27,169 nucleotides of DNA from an uncultured Collinsella sp. (GTDB lineage Bacteria; Actinomycetota; Coriobacteriia; Coriobacteriales; Coriobacteriaceae), in the NCBI GenBank assembly GCA_934630385.1, contig CAKTWE010000020.1, positions 1 to 27,169 of the forward strand, read 5' to 3'. The translations under genes were made by a program, and so were the position numbers. The notes beneath the pieces were generated by a model that ran no database searches, was not told the DNA's origin, and was given only the letters and a program-made list of their open reading frames with translations. How positions within the stretch are numbered: the first letter of the stretch is position 1; each line of letters starts with the position of its first letter. Below are positions 9,008 through 17,180 of the stretch, in pieces.

Positions 9008-9370
9008 ATGGCAAAATTCTTTAAGGATTCCAATGGCAAGCTCATTGCGGCTCTTGGTGACGACGTTGCGACCCCTGCGGGCTGCACGGAGCTGACGGCG
9101 AACACCGAGGACGCGGCGCACGAGAAGCACGTACCTGTTGTCGAGACCGAGCGCGACGGTCACGTCATCCATGCACGCGTGGGCTCGGTCGAGCATCCCA
9201 GCCTGCCTGAGCACTACATCGAGTGGATCGCGCTTGAGGCCGAGGGCCGCCTGGAGGTCCATTACCTTGAGCCCGGCATGAAGCCCGCGACGTTTTTTGC
9301 CGGCGGTTCCAAGACCGGTACCGTCTATGTCTACTGCAACCTGCATGGGCTGTGGTCCGCGACGTTCTAG
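9008..9370 (+). CDS. superoxide reductase (desulfoferrodoxin family, degenerate N-terminal iron site)
   Basis: This 120-residue cytoplasmic protein should reduce superoxide to peroxide at a mononuclear iron, a common anaerobe defence that makes no oxygen. All five centre II ligands are present: His41, His63, His69, Cys110 and His113, in EKHVP, EHP, EHYIEW and CNLHG motifs. Glu39 and Lys40, which guide catalysis, are also kept. Canonical desulfoferrodoxin has a four-cysteine desulforedoxin domain at the N-terminus. Here the corresponding stretch (about 4-33) aligns in length, but only Cys26 remains and the CxxC region reads KDSNGK, so centre I cannot form. This resembles the centre-I-less class known from Treponema. 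ATG 9008 follows AAAGGAG at a good distance. The gene appears monocistronic, with a terminator candidate downstream. Confidence 0.92.
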   Translation: MAKFFKDSNGKLIAALGDDVATPAGCTELTANTEDAAHEKHVPVVETERDGHVIHARVGSVEHPSLPEHYIEWIALEAEGRLEVHYLEPGMKPATFFAGGSKTGTVYVYCNLHGLWSATF

Positions 9371-9416
9371 GAGCGCGCCCCCGCTCGGGGTATCATAGCT
9401 AGCATATGCACATGCG

Positions 9417-9448
9417 AGCGCCGACTGCATTATGCGGCCGGCGCTTTT
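9417..9448 (+). terminator. intrinsic terminator after superoxide reductase gene
   Basis: AGCGCCG (9417-9423) pairs with CGGCGCT (9439-9445) and is followed by a short T-run. It lies 46 bases after the stop codon and before the ribosome binding site of the next gene. Confidence 0.6.
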
Positions 9449-9487
9449 ACTACGACAACGACGATTTACGACGGAAAGGGCTGGGCC

Positions 9488-11473
9488 ATGAAGCTCGCAC
9501 TTGCACAGATCGATATGCGCCTGGGTGACATCGAGGGCATTTGCGGCCGCATCGAGGACCAGGCTCGCCTGGCTCATGAGCACGGCGCGCGCGTGCTGTG
9601 CGTTCCGGCCCCGCTCTTTATGGGCGCCATGCCGGGCAGCCTGGTGGGCGCTGCCGATTTTGAGCACGATATGTTGATGGGCCTGACGGGCGTTGCCGAG
9701 CGCATCCAAGAGCTCGACATGATCTGCATCGTGCCCTCTGCGGTTTCGTTTGAGGGCCAGCCCCTGCTTGACTATATGATGCTCAAAGACGGTCGCGTGG
9801 TGCCCGCGCGCACAAGCATCGCCCTGCAGCGCGGCGAGAACAACGACGCGCGTTGGGCGCCTCCGGTGTTTGACGTGGACGGCGTGCGCATCGCCGTGGT
9901 GTTTGACTTGGATCGCGAGCTCGAGATGCTGCCGACCGGCGTCGACCTCATTGCCTATTTCCAGTTTAACGCGTTTGACATGACCGACCGCGAGACGGCC
10001 GCCATTGCCGCCGTTCGCAGCGGCGCCTATCGCAAGATCGCCTCCAAGCGCAGCGTGTGGTTTGCCTGCATGGTGCCGGTCGGCGCCTATGACGAGTCGG
10101 TGTATACCGGCGGGTCGTTTGTGCTCGACGATTGCGGTCGCGTGGTGGCTCAGGCGCCGTGCTTTGAGGAGAGCCTGCTGGTTCAGGAAATTCAGCGCGG
10201 CGTGATGCTCGATGCCCTGGAGGACCATGAGCTGCCCCAGTTTCGCTCCGAGGAGTGGCTATGGCAGGCGCTGGTGCTTGCCGTGCGCGACAATGCCCGC
10301 GCCCGCGGTGCGTCGCGTGCCGTGGTGGCGCTCGAGGGCGATTTGCCGTCGTCCCTGTTGGCGGCGCTTGCCGTCGACGCCTTGGGTCCGCGTAACGTAA
10401 TTGGTCTGGTGCTGGGGCGCAATCGCATCTTTACGCCGGCACAGGAGGAGGCCGAGGCCGCCCGCTGTTCTGCCGTGCGCTCAATCGCTGAGCGCTTGCA
10501 CATTCGCACCGTCGAGCGCGATGCGCAGGATGCGGCGCGCGTGCTCGACCGCGACGTGTCGGCGGGCGATGCCGAACGCCTGCGTTCGCGTGCGCTGGGC
10601 CTGATGCTCGAGGATACGGCGCTCGAGCTGGGCGCCATGGCGTTGAGCCCGCTTTCCAAGACTGAGTACGCACTGGCGGCGCCCGCGCTGTCCGGCGGCT
10701 ACCAGGGCGACTTTGCGCCCTTTGGCGACGTGTATCTGTCGACGCTCGAGTTTGTGGCACGCGTGCGCAACCGCGCCTCGGCCGTGGTGCCCCAAGAGCT
10801 CGTGACGCTCAACGCTGTGGAGGATTGCATGGATCGCGTGCTGGCGCAGGCGCTCTCGACGCTCGCCGGCCCGGTTGATATGCTCGATCGCACGGCGCAG
10901 CTGCTCGGCGGACTTGAGCCGGGTGAGGTCGATGGTGCGCTCGAGTCGCACGTGGACCGCAACCGTCCCTTTGACGACATCCCGATGGCCGCCGCCAAGC
11001 CCGAGGCCTGCTCGCTGCTGCTGATGCTTGTGCGCCAGGGTGAGGTTGCTCGTCGCATGCTACCGACGGCCCCGATCGTCTCGGCCCGTTCGTTTACCGA
11101 GCGCGCCTGGCCGTACATGCTTGCGTGGTCCGATCTGGGGCTCAACGGCAAGGAGCGCATGACGGTTGATTCGCTTGCGCGCGCCGAGGTGCGACGCTTT
11201 GCCGACGACGATACGAGTGACCGTATGCGCGGCGAGATGATGGGCCTGTTGGGCGAGCTGTTGGGTATTTCGCCCGAGCAGATGGAAGAGCTGCGCTCCG
11301 AGGACGGTCAGCGTCGTTTGCATGAGGGCATGAAGCGGTTTGAGGGCGAGGTCCAGGACGCCATCGACAAGATGATGGGCGGCCAGGGCGGACCGCAGGG
11401 CGGGCCCCAGGGCACGCCGATGTCGCATCCACCGGTGGATCCGAGGCAGTTCCCATTCTTTAGCCAGAACTAG
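9488..11473 (+). CDS. NAD synthetase-like protein with both active sites degenerate
   Basis: The 661-residue protein has the layout of glutamine-dependent NAD synthetase: an N-terminal nitrilase-like amidase domain (1 to about 250) and a C-terminal ATP-pyrophosphatase-like domain (about 260-560). The overall fit is clear from MKLALAQIDMRLGDIEG, the AVDALG helix after the P-loop site, and SKTEYAL...GDFAPFGDVY, matching the NKSE...YGD...GDV region. The catalytic signatures are not kept. The nitrilase Glu of PELALTG is Ala41 (PAPLFMG), the ICEDLW cysteine motif reads VVFDLD (137-142), and the Lys site looks like Arg. The SGGxDS P-loop reads EGDLPS (283-288), without the Asp. A tail of about 100 residues ends in Gly/Gln/Pro-rich sequence. 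The frame is intact over 2 kb, so this is probably a maintained pseudoenzyme rather than a decaying gene. Start ATG 9488 follows GGAAAGGG. It precedes the ruv operon by about 160 bases. Confidence 0.75.
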   Translation: MKLALAQIDMRLGDIEGICGRIEDQARLAHEHGARVLCVPAPLFMGAMPGSLVGAADFEHDMLMGLTGVAERIQELDMICIVPSAVSFEGQPLLDYMMLKDGRVVPARTSIALQRGENNDARWAPPVFDVDGVRIAVVFDLDRELEMLPTGVDLIAYFQFNAFDMTDRETAAIAAVRSGAYRKIASKRSVWFACMVPVGAYDESVYTGGSFVLDDCGRVVAQAPCFEESLLVQEIQRGVMLDALEDHELPQFRSEEWLWQALVLAVRDNARARGASRAVVALEGDLPSSLLAALAVDALGPRNVIGLVLGRNRIFTPAQEEAEAARCSAVRSIAERLHIRTVERDAQDAARVLDRDVSAGDAERLRSRALGLMLEDTALELGAMALSPLSKTEYALAAPALSGGYQGDFAPFGDVYLSTLEFVARVRNRASAVVPQELVTLNAVEDCMDRVLAQALSTLAGPVDMLDRTAQLLGGLEPGEVDGALESHVDRNRPFDDIPMAAAKPEACSLLLMLVRQGEVARRMLPTAPIVSARSFTERAWPYMLAWSDLGLNGKERMTVDSLARAEVRRFADDDTSDRMRGEMMGLLGELLGISPEQMEELRSEDGQRRLHEGMKRFEGEVQDAIDKMMGGQGGPQGGPQGTPMSHPPVDPRQFPFFSQN

Positions 11474-11524
11474 GGCAGACGGAAACATTGCGGGAGGGAT
11501 TCTCTCGCACACATTGCTTCTGCC
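11474..11524 (+). other. two-part stem-loop after the NAD synthetase-like gene
   Basis: An outer stem pairs GGCAGA (11474-11479) with TCTGCC (11519-11524). An inner one pairs GCGGGAG (11490-11496) with CTCTCGC (11502-11508), with one G-T wobble. It starts right after the stop codon but has no T-run. It may be a weak terminator or 3' stabiliser. Confidence 0.35.
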
Positions 11525-11637
11525 GAATCTATCTTGCATTAAGTACCTTGGCCCTGTTGTGTTATTCTAGAACAGACGTTCGTGAATGATGCGCGGGGCC
11601 TTGTCTTGCGCTGTGCTTGTGGCGAGGGGAGGTTGGC

Positions 11638-12159
11638 TTGGTCATTTTGGGTATCGACCCTGGTTTGGCCCATACGGGTTGGGGGATTATCGAGGAGCGG
11701 CGTGGCGAGGTTCGTTGCCGTGCCTACGGTTGCATCGAGACCAGCGCGGGCAGCCCGCTCGCGGTGCGCCTGTCGCATATCGCCCGCGACCTCAAGGGCG
11801 TCGTGGAGCGTTATCGACCTGATACCGCGGCTATCGAGAGCATCTACTTTGGCGCTAACGTTCGCTCAGCCATCCCCACGGCGCATGCCCGCGGTGCTGC
11901 GCTCGTGGCGCTTTCGGAATGCGCGCTCGAGATTGGCGAATACACGCCCATGCAGATCAAGCAGGCCGTGGTGGGCACGGGCGCCGCGGACAAACGGCAA
12001 GTCGCGTATATGGTGCGCACGCTCACGCAGCTCGATCACGACCCACACCCAGACCATGCCGCCGATGCCCTGGCCTGCGCCATCTGTCACGTTAACCTAA
12101 GCCGTACCCGGGCGCTTACCGGCGGCGAGTTCTATCAACAGAGAGGAACCGGATACTGA
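11638..12159 (+). CDS. ruvC: crossover junction endodeoxyribonuclease RuvC
   Basis: RuvC is the dimeric nuclease that cuts Holliday junctions after RuvAB branch migration; here 173 residues, normal for the family. Catalytic acids are visible: Asp7 in LGIDPG, Glu67 in AIESIYFG, and the C-terminal HAADAL motif with His140 and Asp143. His at the third site is common in RuvC outside enterobacteria. The frame is open from GTG 11617, but TTG 11638 was chosen because AGGGGAGG lies at 11625-11632 and the protein then begins MVILGIDPG as RuvC proteins do. Its stop TGA overlaps the ATG of ruvA by one base, so the two are translationally coupled. A TTG start may hold RuvC at a lower level. Confidence 0.96.
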   Translation: MVILGIDPGLAHTGWGIIEERRGEVRCRAYGCIETSAGSPLAVRLSHIARDLKGVVERYRPDTAAIESIYFGANVRSAIPTAHARGAALVALSECALEIGEYTPMQIKQAVVGTGAADKRQVAYMVRTLTQLDHDPHPDHAADALACAICHVNLSRTRALTGGEFYQQRGTGY

Positions 12160-12779
12160 TGATCTCCCAGCTCCATGGAACGCTTATCGAGGCCACGATG
12201 AGCTCGGCCGTCGTCGATGTATCGGGCGTGGGCTTTGAGCTCGGTATTTCGGGTAGCACTGCCGCCACGCTGCCTACGCCCGGCGGCGAGGTTCGCCTCT
12301 ATACCCGTATGCAGGTACGCGAGGACGCCATGACGCTCTTTGGCTTTGCCTCCAAGGACGAGCGCACGATGTTCGATCGGCTCGTTTCTGTCTCGGGTGT
12401 CGGTCCGCGCCTGGCACTTGCCGTGCTTTCTACCTATACCGTGGGACAGCTGTATTCGCTGGTGATGGCCGAGGACGACAAGGGTATGGCCAAGGTTCCC
12501 GGTGTGGGCAAAAAGACCGCGCAGCGTCTCATCTTGGAGCTCAAGAGTACCTTTGCCAAGGACAAGGGCTTTGTTCCGGTCGACGTAATCCCCGGTCAGG
12601 TTGCGATGCCGGTTCCCGCCGCCGCTTCCTCGGCGATCGATGATGCCCGCGCGGCGCTCCTTTCCATGGGCTTTAGCCCGCAGGAGACCGAGGTTGCCTT
12701 GAGCGGGTATGATGGGCAGGATATGCGTGTCGAGGATCTGCTCGGCGCGGCGCTTAAGCGACTCGGAATGGATGCGTGA
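12159..12779 (+). CDS. ruvA: Holliday junction branch migration protein RuvA
   Basis: RuvA (206 residues) binds four-way junctions as a tetramer and loads two RuvB rings. The N-terminal OB fold begins [11 protein letters not shown], with [10 protein letters not shown] near 20-30. The two helix-hairpin-helix segments are visible at [14 protein letters not shown] (about 76-89) and [18 protein letters not shown] (about 111-128). A flexible linker and the RuvB-binding domain III (about 155-206) follow, with [16 protein letters not shown]. The start ATG overlaps the ruvC stop, and AGAGGAA lies just upstream inside ruvC. The stop TGA overlaps the ruvB ATG in the same way. No residue looks aberrant. 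Confidence 0.97.
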   Translation: MISQLHGTLIEATMSSAVVDVSGVGFELGISGSTAATLPTPGGEVRLYTRMQVREDAMTLFGFASKDERTMFDRLVSVSGVGPRLALAVLSTYTVGQLYSLVMAEDDKGMAKVPGVGKKTAQRLILELKSTFAKDKGFVPVDVIPGQVAMPVPAAASSAIDDARAALLSMGFSPQETEVALSGYDGQDMRVEDLLGAALKRLGMDA

Positions 12780-13846
12780 TGTGGGAAGCCGATGACTCTC
12801 AGGACCTGTGGGCGACGCCCGGCAACTCGCCGGCGGCATCCATGGCGCACGGTGAGCGCATGGTGGGCTCGGAGCTGACGCCCGAAGACCTCGATGTCGA
12901 CCGTACCCTGCGTCCCCAGCGCCTGGACGACTACTGCGGTCAGGAGCATATCAAGCAGAGCCTTCGCGTGCTGATCGAGGCGGCGCAGAGCCGTGGCGAG
13001 ACGCTCGACCACGTGATTTTCTCGGGCCCTCCGGGTCTGGGCAAGACCACGCTGGCCACGGTTATCGCCAACGAGTTGGGTGCTCAGATCAAGACGACGA
13101 GCGGTCCGGCCATCGCGCGCACCGGCGACCTGGCGGCTATCCTTACCAACCTACAGCCGGGTGACGTGCTGTTTATCGACGAGATCCACCGTCTGAACCG
13201 TTCGGTCGAGGAAGTCCTGTATCCCGCTATGGAGGACTTTGCGCTCGATATCGTGATCGGTAAAGGCCCGGCTGCACGTTCGATTCGCCTGGATATCCCC
13301 AAGTTTACGCTGGTAGCGGCAACGACCCGCTCGGGTATGCTGACCGGCCCGCTGCGCGATCGCTTTGGCATTTCGTATCGCCTGGACTACTACACGGTCG
13401 AGGAGCTCGCTCAGATTGTGACGCGCTCGGCGACCATCCTGGGCGTGACGATCGACCATCCGAGCGCGCTTGAGATCGGCTCGCGCTCGCGTGGCACGCC
13501 GCGTTTGGCTAACCGTCTGCTCAAGCGTGTGCGCGACTATGCGCAGGTGCGCGGCAACGGTCCTATTGAGCTTGATATTTGCCGTCAGGCGCTCGAGTTC
13601 TTCGAGATCGATGAGCTTGGTCTGGACTGGATGGACATTCGTATCTTGGAGACGCTTGCCAAGACGTTCTCCGGCCGTGCCGTGGGCCTGACGACCCTTG
13701 CTAGCGCGGTGGGCGAGGACCCGGGTACGCTCGAGGATGTCTATGAGCCCTATCTGCTGCAGTGCGGCTTGATGATTCGCACGCCCCAGGGCCGTCAGGC
13801 AACGCTTCGCACTTTTGAACATTTGGGCATCGAGCCAGCCGTTTAG
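12779..13846 (+). CDS. ruvB: Holliday junction branch migration DNA helicase RuvB
   Basis: RuvB (355 residues) is the AAA+ hexameric motor that pumps DNA through the RuvA-bound junction. Walker A is GPPGLGKT (83-90) and Walker B has DEIH (134-137). Sensor 1 is in ATTRSG, the arginine-finger region is GPLRDRFG, and sensor 2 is in [11 protein letters not shown]. The C-terminal winged helix (about 275-350) contains [11 protein letters not shown]. An N-terminal extension of about 40 residues before the conserved [12 protein letters not shown] is Ser/Ala-rich and acidic, a common feature in actinobacteria. ATG 12779 overlaps the ruvA stop by one base; GTG 12776 directly before it is an alternative start. 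A terminator hairpin spans the stop codon, so the operon ends here. Confidence 0.97.
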   Translation: MWEADDSQDLWATPGNSPAASMAHGERMVGSELTPEDLDVDRTLRPQRLDDYCGQEHIKQSLRVLIEAAQSRGETLDHVIFSGPPGLGKTTLATVIANELGAQIKTTSGPAIARTGDLAAILTNLQPGDVLFIDEIHRLNRSVEEVLYPAMEDFALDIVIGKGPAARSIRLDIPKFTLVAATTRSGMLTGPLRDRFGISYRLDYYTVEELAQIVTRSATILGVTIDHPSALEIGSRSRGTPRLANRLLKRVRDYAQVRGNGPIELDICRQALEFFEIDELGLDWMDIRILETLAKTFSGRAVGLTTLASAVGEDPGTLEDVYEPYLLQCGLMIRTPQGRQATLRTFEHLGIEPAV

Positions 13847-13861
13847 AGGCTGGTTTGTTTT
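13835..13861 (+). terminator. intrinsic terminator of the ruvCAB operon
   Basis: CCAGCC (13835-13840) pairs with GGCTGG (13848-13853), followed by tttgtttt. The ruvB stop codon TAG lies in the loop, so the left arm is coding sequence. Confidence 0.65.
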
Positions 13862-13924
13862 GGCTGGTCTGTAGGCTATCGCTGAGCATTGGATAAACAT
13901 ATCGCCATTCATCGGTTACGGGTG

Positions 13925-13952
13925 TTTTACTATTGCGCGCCCGTGCTATGCT
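13925..13952 (+). promoter_or_regulatory. promoter candidate for fhs
   Basis: TTTTAC (13925-13930) and TATGCT (13947-13952) are spaced by 16 bases and lie 41 bases before the fhs start, downstream of the ruv terminator. The -35 match is weak. Confidence 0.35.
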
Positions 13953-13992
13953 GAATTGGTCTTTTTCTCATTCGGTAACGAAAGGACCGCCC

Positions 13993-15660
13993 ATGCCCAC
14001 TGACATCGAAATCGCACGTTCCGTCACGCCGCTGCCCATTACCGAGGTGGCTAAGAACGCCGGCGTCGACGTAAAGCACCTGATTCCGTACGGCTTCGAC
14101 AAGGCTAAGGTCGACTATTCACTGCTCAACGAGCCGACTGACCACCAGGCCAAGCTCGTCCTCGTGACCGCCATCAACCCCACGCCCGCCGGCGAGGGCA
14201 AGACCACCACGACCATCGGTCTGGCCGATGGCCTGCGCCGTCGCGGTGTCAAGAGCGCTGTGGCCCTGCGCGAGCCTTCGCTCGGTCCCGTCTTTGGCGT
14301 CAAGGGCGGTGCCGCCGGCGGCGGTTGGGCCCAGGTCATCCCCATGGAGGACATCAACCTGCACTTTACCGGCGACTTCCACGCTATCGGTGCCGCCAAT
14401 AACCTGCTGGCCGCCATGCTCGACAACCATATTCAGCAAGGCAACCAGCTTGGTATCGACGTTAAGCGCATCACCTGGAAGCGCGTTGTCGACATGAACG
14501 ACCGCCAGCTGCGCCACGTTATCGACGGCATTGGTGGCAAGGCTCAGGGCGTACCGCGCGAGGACGGCTTCGATATCACCGTTGCCTCCGAGGTCATGGC
14601 AATCCTGTGCCTGTCCACGAGCATCAACGACCTCAAGGAGCGCTTGGGCGAGATCGTCGTCGGCTACAGCTATGCCGGCGAGCCCGTCCGCGCCCGCGAC
14701 CTCAAGGCTCAGGGCGCCATGGCCGCGCTGCTTAAGGACGCGCTCAAGCCCAACCTGGTGCAGACGCTCGAGGGTACGCCCGCGTTTGTCCACGGTGGCC
14801 CCTTCGCCAACATCGCCCACGGCTGCAACTCCATCATGGCCACGCGTATGGCTATGCGCTTTGGCGATGTCGCCATTACCGAGGCAGGCTTTGGCGCCGA
14901 TCTGGGTGCCGAGAAGTTTCTCGACATCAAGTGCCGCATGACGGGCGTTCGCCCCAGCGCCGTCGTGATTGTCGCCACCGCCCGTGCGCTTAAGTACAAC
15001 GGCGGCGTTGCCAAGGCCGATCTCAACGAGGAGAACCTCGAGGCGCTCAAGGCCGGCATGCCCAACCTGCTGCGCCACGTCGACAACATTCAGAATGTCT
15101 ATGGTCTTCCCTGCGTGGTTGCCATCAACCGCTTCCCGACGGACACCGAGGCCGAGCTTGCGCTCATCGAGTCCGAGTGCCAGAAGCTCGGCGTCAACGT
15201 TAAGCTTTCCGAGGTCTGGGCCAAGGGCGGCGAGGGCGCGCTCGAGCTGGCCGACGAGGTCATGCGCCTGATCGAGCAGCCGAGTGAGCTCAAGTTTGCC
15301 TACGAGGACGGCGCCGATGTGGCCGACGCTCTCGAAGCCATTGCCACCAAGGTCTACCGCGCCGACGGCGTTGACTTTACGCCGGCCGCCAAGCGCCAGC
15401 TCGCCGAGCTGCGCGAGAACGGCTTTGGTAACCTGCCGGTGTGCGTCGCCAAGACGCAGTACAGCTTTAGCGACAACGCCAAGGCTCTGGGTGCTCCCGA
15501 GGGCTTCCGCATCACCGTGCGCGAGCTCAAGGTTTCCGCCGGCGCCCACTTTGTGGTCGCGCTGACTGGCAGCGTCCTGACCATGCCGGGTCTGCCCAGG
15601 GTTCCCGCGGCCGAAAACATCGACGTCGACAACGACGGCAACATCACCGGCCTCTTCTAA
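13993..15660 (+). CDS. fhs: formate-tetrahydrofolate ligase
   Basis: The enzyme joins formate to tetrahydrofolate with ATP, giving 10-formyl-THF for purine and one-carbon metabolism; in anaerobes it also serves the methyl branch of the Wood-Ljungdahl route or glycine/formate use. The 555 residues match the family length. The ATP-binding loop is TPAGEGKT (64-71); further family blocks are [27 protein letters not shown], and the [14 protein letters not shown] stretch near 264-277. The frame is open to 13933, but ATG 13993 is chosen because GAAAGGA lies at 13979-13985 and the conserved N-terminus starts there. The gene stands alone between two terminators. No other Wood-Ljungdahl gene is in the window, so its pathway role cannot be decided here. 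Confidence 0.97.
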   Translation: MPTDIEIARSVTPLPITEVAKNAGVDVKHLIPYGFDKAKVDYSLLNEPTDHQAKLVLVTAINPTPAGEGKTTTTIGLADGLRRRGVKSAVALREPSLGPVFGVKGGAAGGGWAQVIPMEDINLHFTGDFHAIGAANNLLAAMLDNHIQQGNQLGIDVKRITWKRVVDMNDRQLRHVIDGIGGKAQGVPREDGFDITVASEVMAILCLSTSINDLKERLGEIVVGYSYAGEPVRARDLKAQGAMAALLKDALKPNLVQTLEGTPAFVHGGPFANIAHGCNSIMATRMAMRFGDVAITEAGFGADLGAEKFLDIKCRMTGVRPSAVVIVATARALKYNGGVAKADLNEENLEALKAGMPNLLRHVDNIQNVYGLPCVVAINRFPTDTEAELALIESECQKLGVNVKLSEVWAKGGEGALELADEVMRLIEQPSELKFAYEDGADVADALEAIATKVYRADGVDFTPAAKRQLAELRENGFGNLPVCVAKTQYSFSDNAKALGAPEGFRITVRELKVSAGAHFVVALTGSVLTMPGLPRVPAAENIDVDNDGNITGLF

Positions 15661-15685
15661 GCCCACCTCCCATAGCCGCTTGCCC

Positions 15686-15726
15686 GCCCCGCCGCGCCTA
15701 CCAAGGCCCGGCGGGGCTTTTGTTTT
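15686..15726 (+). terminator. strong intrinsic terminator after fhs
   Basis: GCCCCGCCG (15686-15694) pairs perfectly with CGGCGGGGC (15709-15717), followed by ttttgtttt. It abuts the 3' end of the convergent small gene at 15727. Confidence 0.88.
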
Positions 15727-15963
15727 CTAGCCGCGTTGAAGGCCGAAAAGTTTGGCGTTGCGCTCGGCGACCATCATGTTGATATCGGCGATTTCCATCT
15801 CGCCGTCAATGTAGGGCTGGTAGGTGCCATATGGATCGCCGGCTCCCAAGCTGCAGCTTCCACAGTTATCGCAGCTGCCGTTGCCGCAGCCAGCGAGCGC
15901 TAGCTTGATGATTTCCTCACGTTCGGCACGTGTTGTGTCCTTGATGAGCTTGCTTTTTGCCAT
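15727..15963 (-). CDS. small cysteine-rich protein of unknown function
   Basis: The 78-residue protein has a charged helical start (KDTTRAEREEIIKLALAG), then a cluster of five cysteines within about 14 residues (GCGNGSCDNCGSCSLG). The rest reads DPYGTYQPYIDGEMEIADIN and a short tail. The cysteine spacing suggests a metal or iron-sulfur site, or a redox function; no enzyme family is recognised. I recall similar small proteins in gut Clostridia but cannot name a verified family. The start at 15963 is supported by GAGG six bases upstream on the minus strand; longer in-frame starts lack conserved-looking sequence. It is convergent to fhs and divergent from the membrane protein gene at 16101, with about 137 bases between the two starts for both promoters. 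Confidence 0.8.
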   Translation of the reverse strand: MAKSKLIKDTTRAEREEIIKLALAGCGNGSCDNCGSCSLGAGDPYGTYQPYIDGEMEIADINMMVAERNAKLFGLQRG

Positions 15964-16100
15964 GACGTTCCTCGATTCGCTTGTGACCGTCGGCCGCGCA
16001 TGTCTTGTAGATACCGGCGGGCTTTGCCCATCATAGGCTTTTGCGCGGGTAGAATGCATGGATAACTTGATGCTTGCAGGCGACGGAAAGGAAACGTTGC

Positions 16101-17069
16101 ATGGACCAGGACAAGACGACCGTGATGGGCGGATATGGCTCCGCGCAGGCTGGCGGCAGCGCCGATGCGACCCGCATTGTGTCGAACCCCGGCAATGCTG
16201 CCCCTGATGCGACGCGGGCGTCCGCCGAACCCACGCGAGTTATGGGCTATGGCGATACACCGCGGGATCCGTTTGATTATGCGCCGCAGGACCCGTATGA
16301 CAATACGACGCCGGAGCCGTATGGCAATGCGGCGGCAGGCGCTTATAACAACCTGCCGCAAAATCCCATTCCGCAGCCTCAGCAGACGACGTATATGCCG
16401 CGCACGGCGCAGGCCCAGCCTCGCTATGAGTCGCGCGATCCGTATGCGCGCCAACCTTATCGCGAGTATCCCAAATCGATTCCGCAGTATGGGGAGGACG
16501 AGGAAGAGACGCCGTCGCGTTCGTCGAACGTAATCAAGAAAATCCTCATTGTGCTGGCGATTTTCTTTGCCCTGTCGGTTGTGTTTGCCATCGTGTCGGG
16601 TATGCTCAACAAACGAGGGAGTTCAACGGCCGATACCACTGCCGAGCAAACCGAGTCCGCCTCGTCTAGCACCGTCGACCTGAGCGATATCCCGGGTCAG
16701 TACTGGTCCAACGCCAAAAAGCTCCTCAAGTCGCGCGGCGCCGATCTTTCGAATGCCGTGGTCCTGACTGATGATGGCTCAACGCCCGTCGTCGATGCCA
16801 ACTGGGTGGTTACGTCTGCATACTACAACGGCGATGGCAACCTGGAGGTCCAGCTCACGCGCAAAGACGGCTCGTCGGGCAATGCGTCCGGCGATCAAGG
16901 CACCACGGACAGCTCGAGCTCCAACATGCTGGAGGACCTGAGCAACAAGGCACAGGAGTTGGGAGACAAGGCGCAAGAGCTGGGCGATACGGCGCAAAAC
17001 CTCGGCGATATGGCTACCAATGCCTGGGACGCGCTACAAAACGGCATTTCGGGCGCACAGGGAAACTAA
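16101..17069 (+). CDS. single-pass membrane protein with disordered head and heptad-repeat tail
   Basis: The 322-residue protein is of unknown function. Residues 1 to about 140 are disordered, rich in Pro, Tyr, Gln and Asp, and carry repeated short threonine motifs: TTVM (6-9), TRIV (24-27) and TRVM (45-48). One membrane helix at about 146-167 (ILIVLAIFFALSVVFAIVSG) follows two lysines, so the head should be cytoplasmic. After a Ser/Thr-rich stretch a small outer domain (about 195-255, IPGQYWSNAKKLLKSRGADL onwards) resembles a compact alpha/beta module. The tail has seven-residue repeats (ELGDKAQ, ELGDTAQ, NLGDMAT), probably an amphipathic helix or coiled coil. ATG 16101 follows GGAAAGGA. TAGAAT at 16050-16055 is a possible -10 box. 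The threonine motifs suggest kinase/FHA-type regulation, which is inference. Confidence 0.85.
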   Translation: MDQDKTTVMGGYGSAQAGGSADATRIVSNPGNAAPDATRASAEPTRVMGYGDTPRDPFDYAPQDPYDNTTPEPYGNAAAGAYNNLPQNPIPQPQQTTYMPRTAQAQPRYESRDPYARQPYREYPKSIPQYGEDEEETPSRSSNVIKKILIVLAIFFALSVVFAIVSGMLNKRGSSTADTTAEQTESASSSTVDLSDIPGQYWSNAKKLLKSRGADLSNAVVLTDDGSTPVVDANWVVTSAYYNGDGNLEVQLTRKDGSSGNASGDQGTTDSSSSNMLEDLSNKAQELGDKAQELGDTAQNLGDMATNAWDALQNGISGAQGN

Positions 17070-17104
17070 CGGCCGAGCGGCTAGAAGTCTTAGCAGTGCA
17101 AACA

Positions 17105-17172
17105 AAAACGGGACGCAGGATCGCGTGACCGGGCGCGTAGGCGCGTTAGTCGGCGGTCCTGCGTCCCGTTTT
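17105..17172. terminator. bidirectional intrinsic terminator
   Basis: AAAACGGGACGCAGGA (17105-17120) pairs perfectly over 16 bases with 17157-17172, giving a T-run on both strands. It sits between two convergent genes and should serve both. Confidence 0.92.
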
Positions 17173-17180
17173 GCTGTCGA

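Noticed and set aside
9488..11473. Pseudogene call for the NAD synthetase-like gene
   Set aside because: The frame is uninterrupted, has a good ribosome binding site and coding-like composition; loss is limited to catalytic positions, which fits a pseudoenzyme better.
14119..15666. A 515-codon minus-strand frame opposite fhs
   Set aside because: Composition of a GC-rich antisense shadow, and it includes the reverse of conserved fhs motifs.
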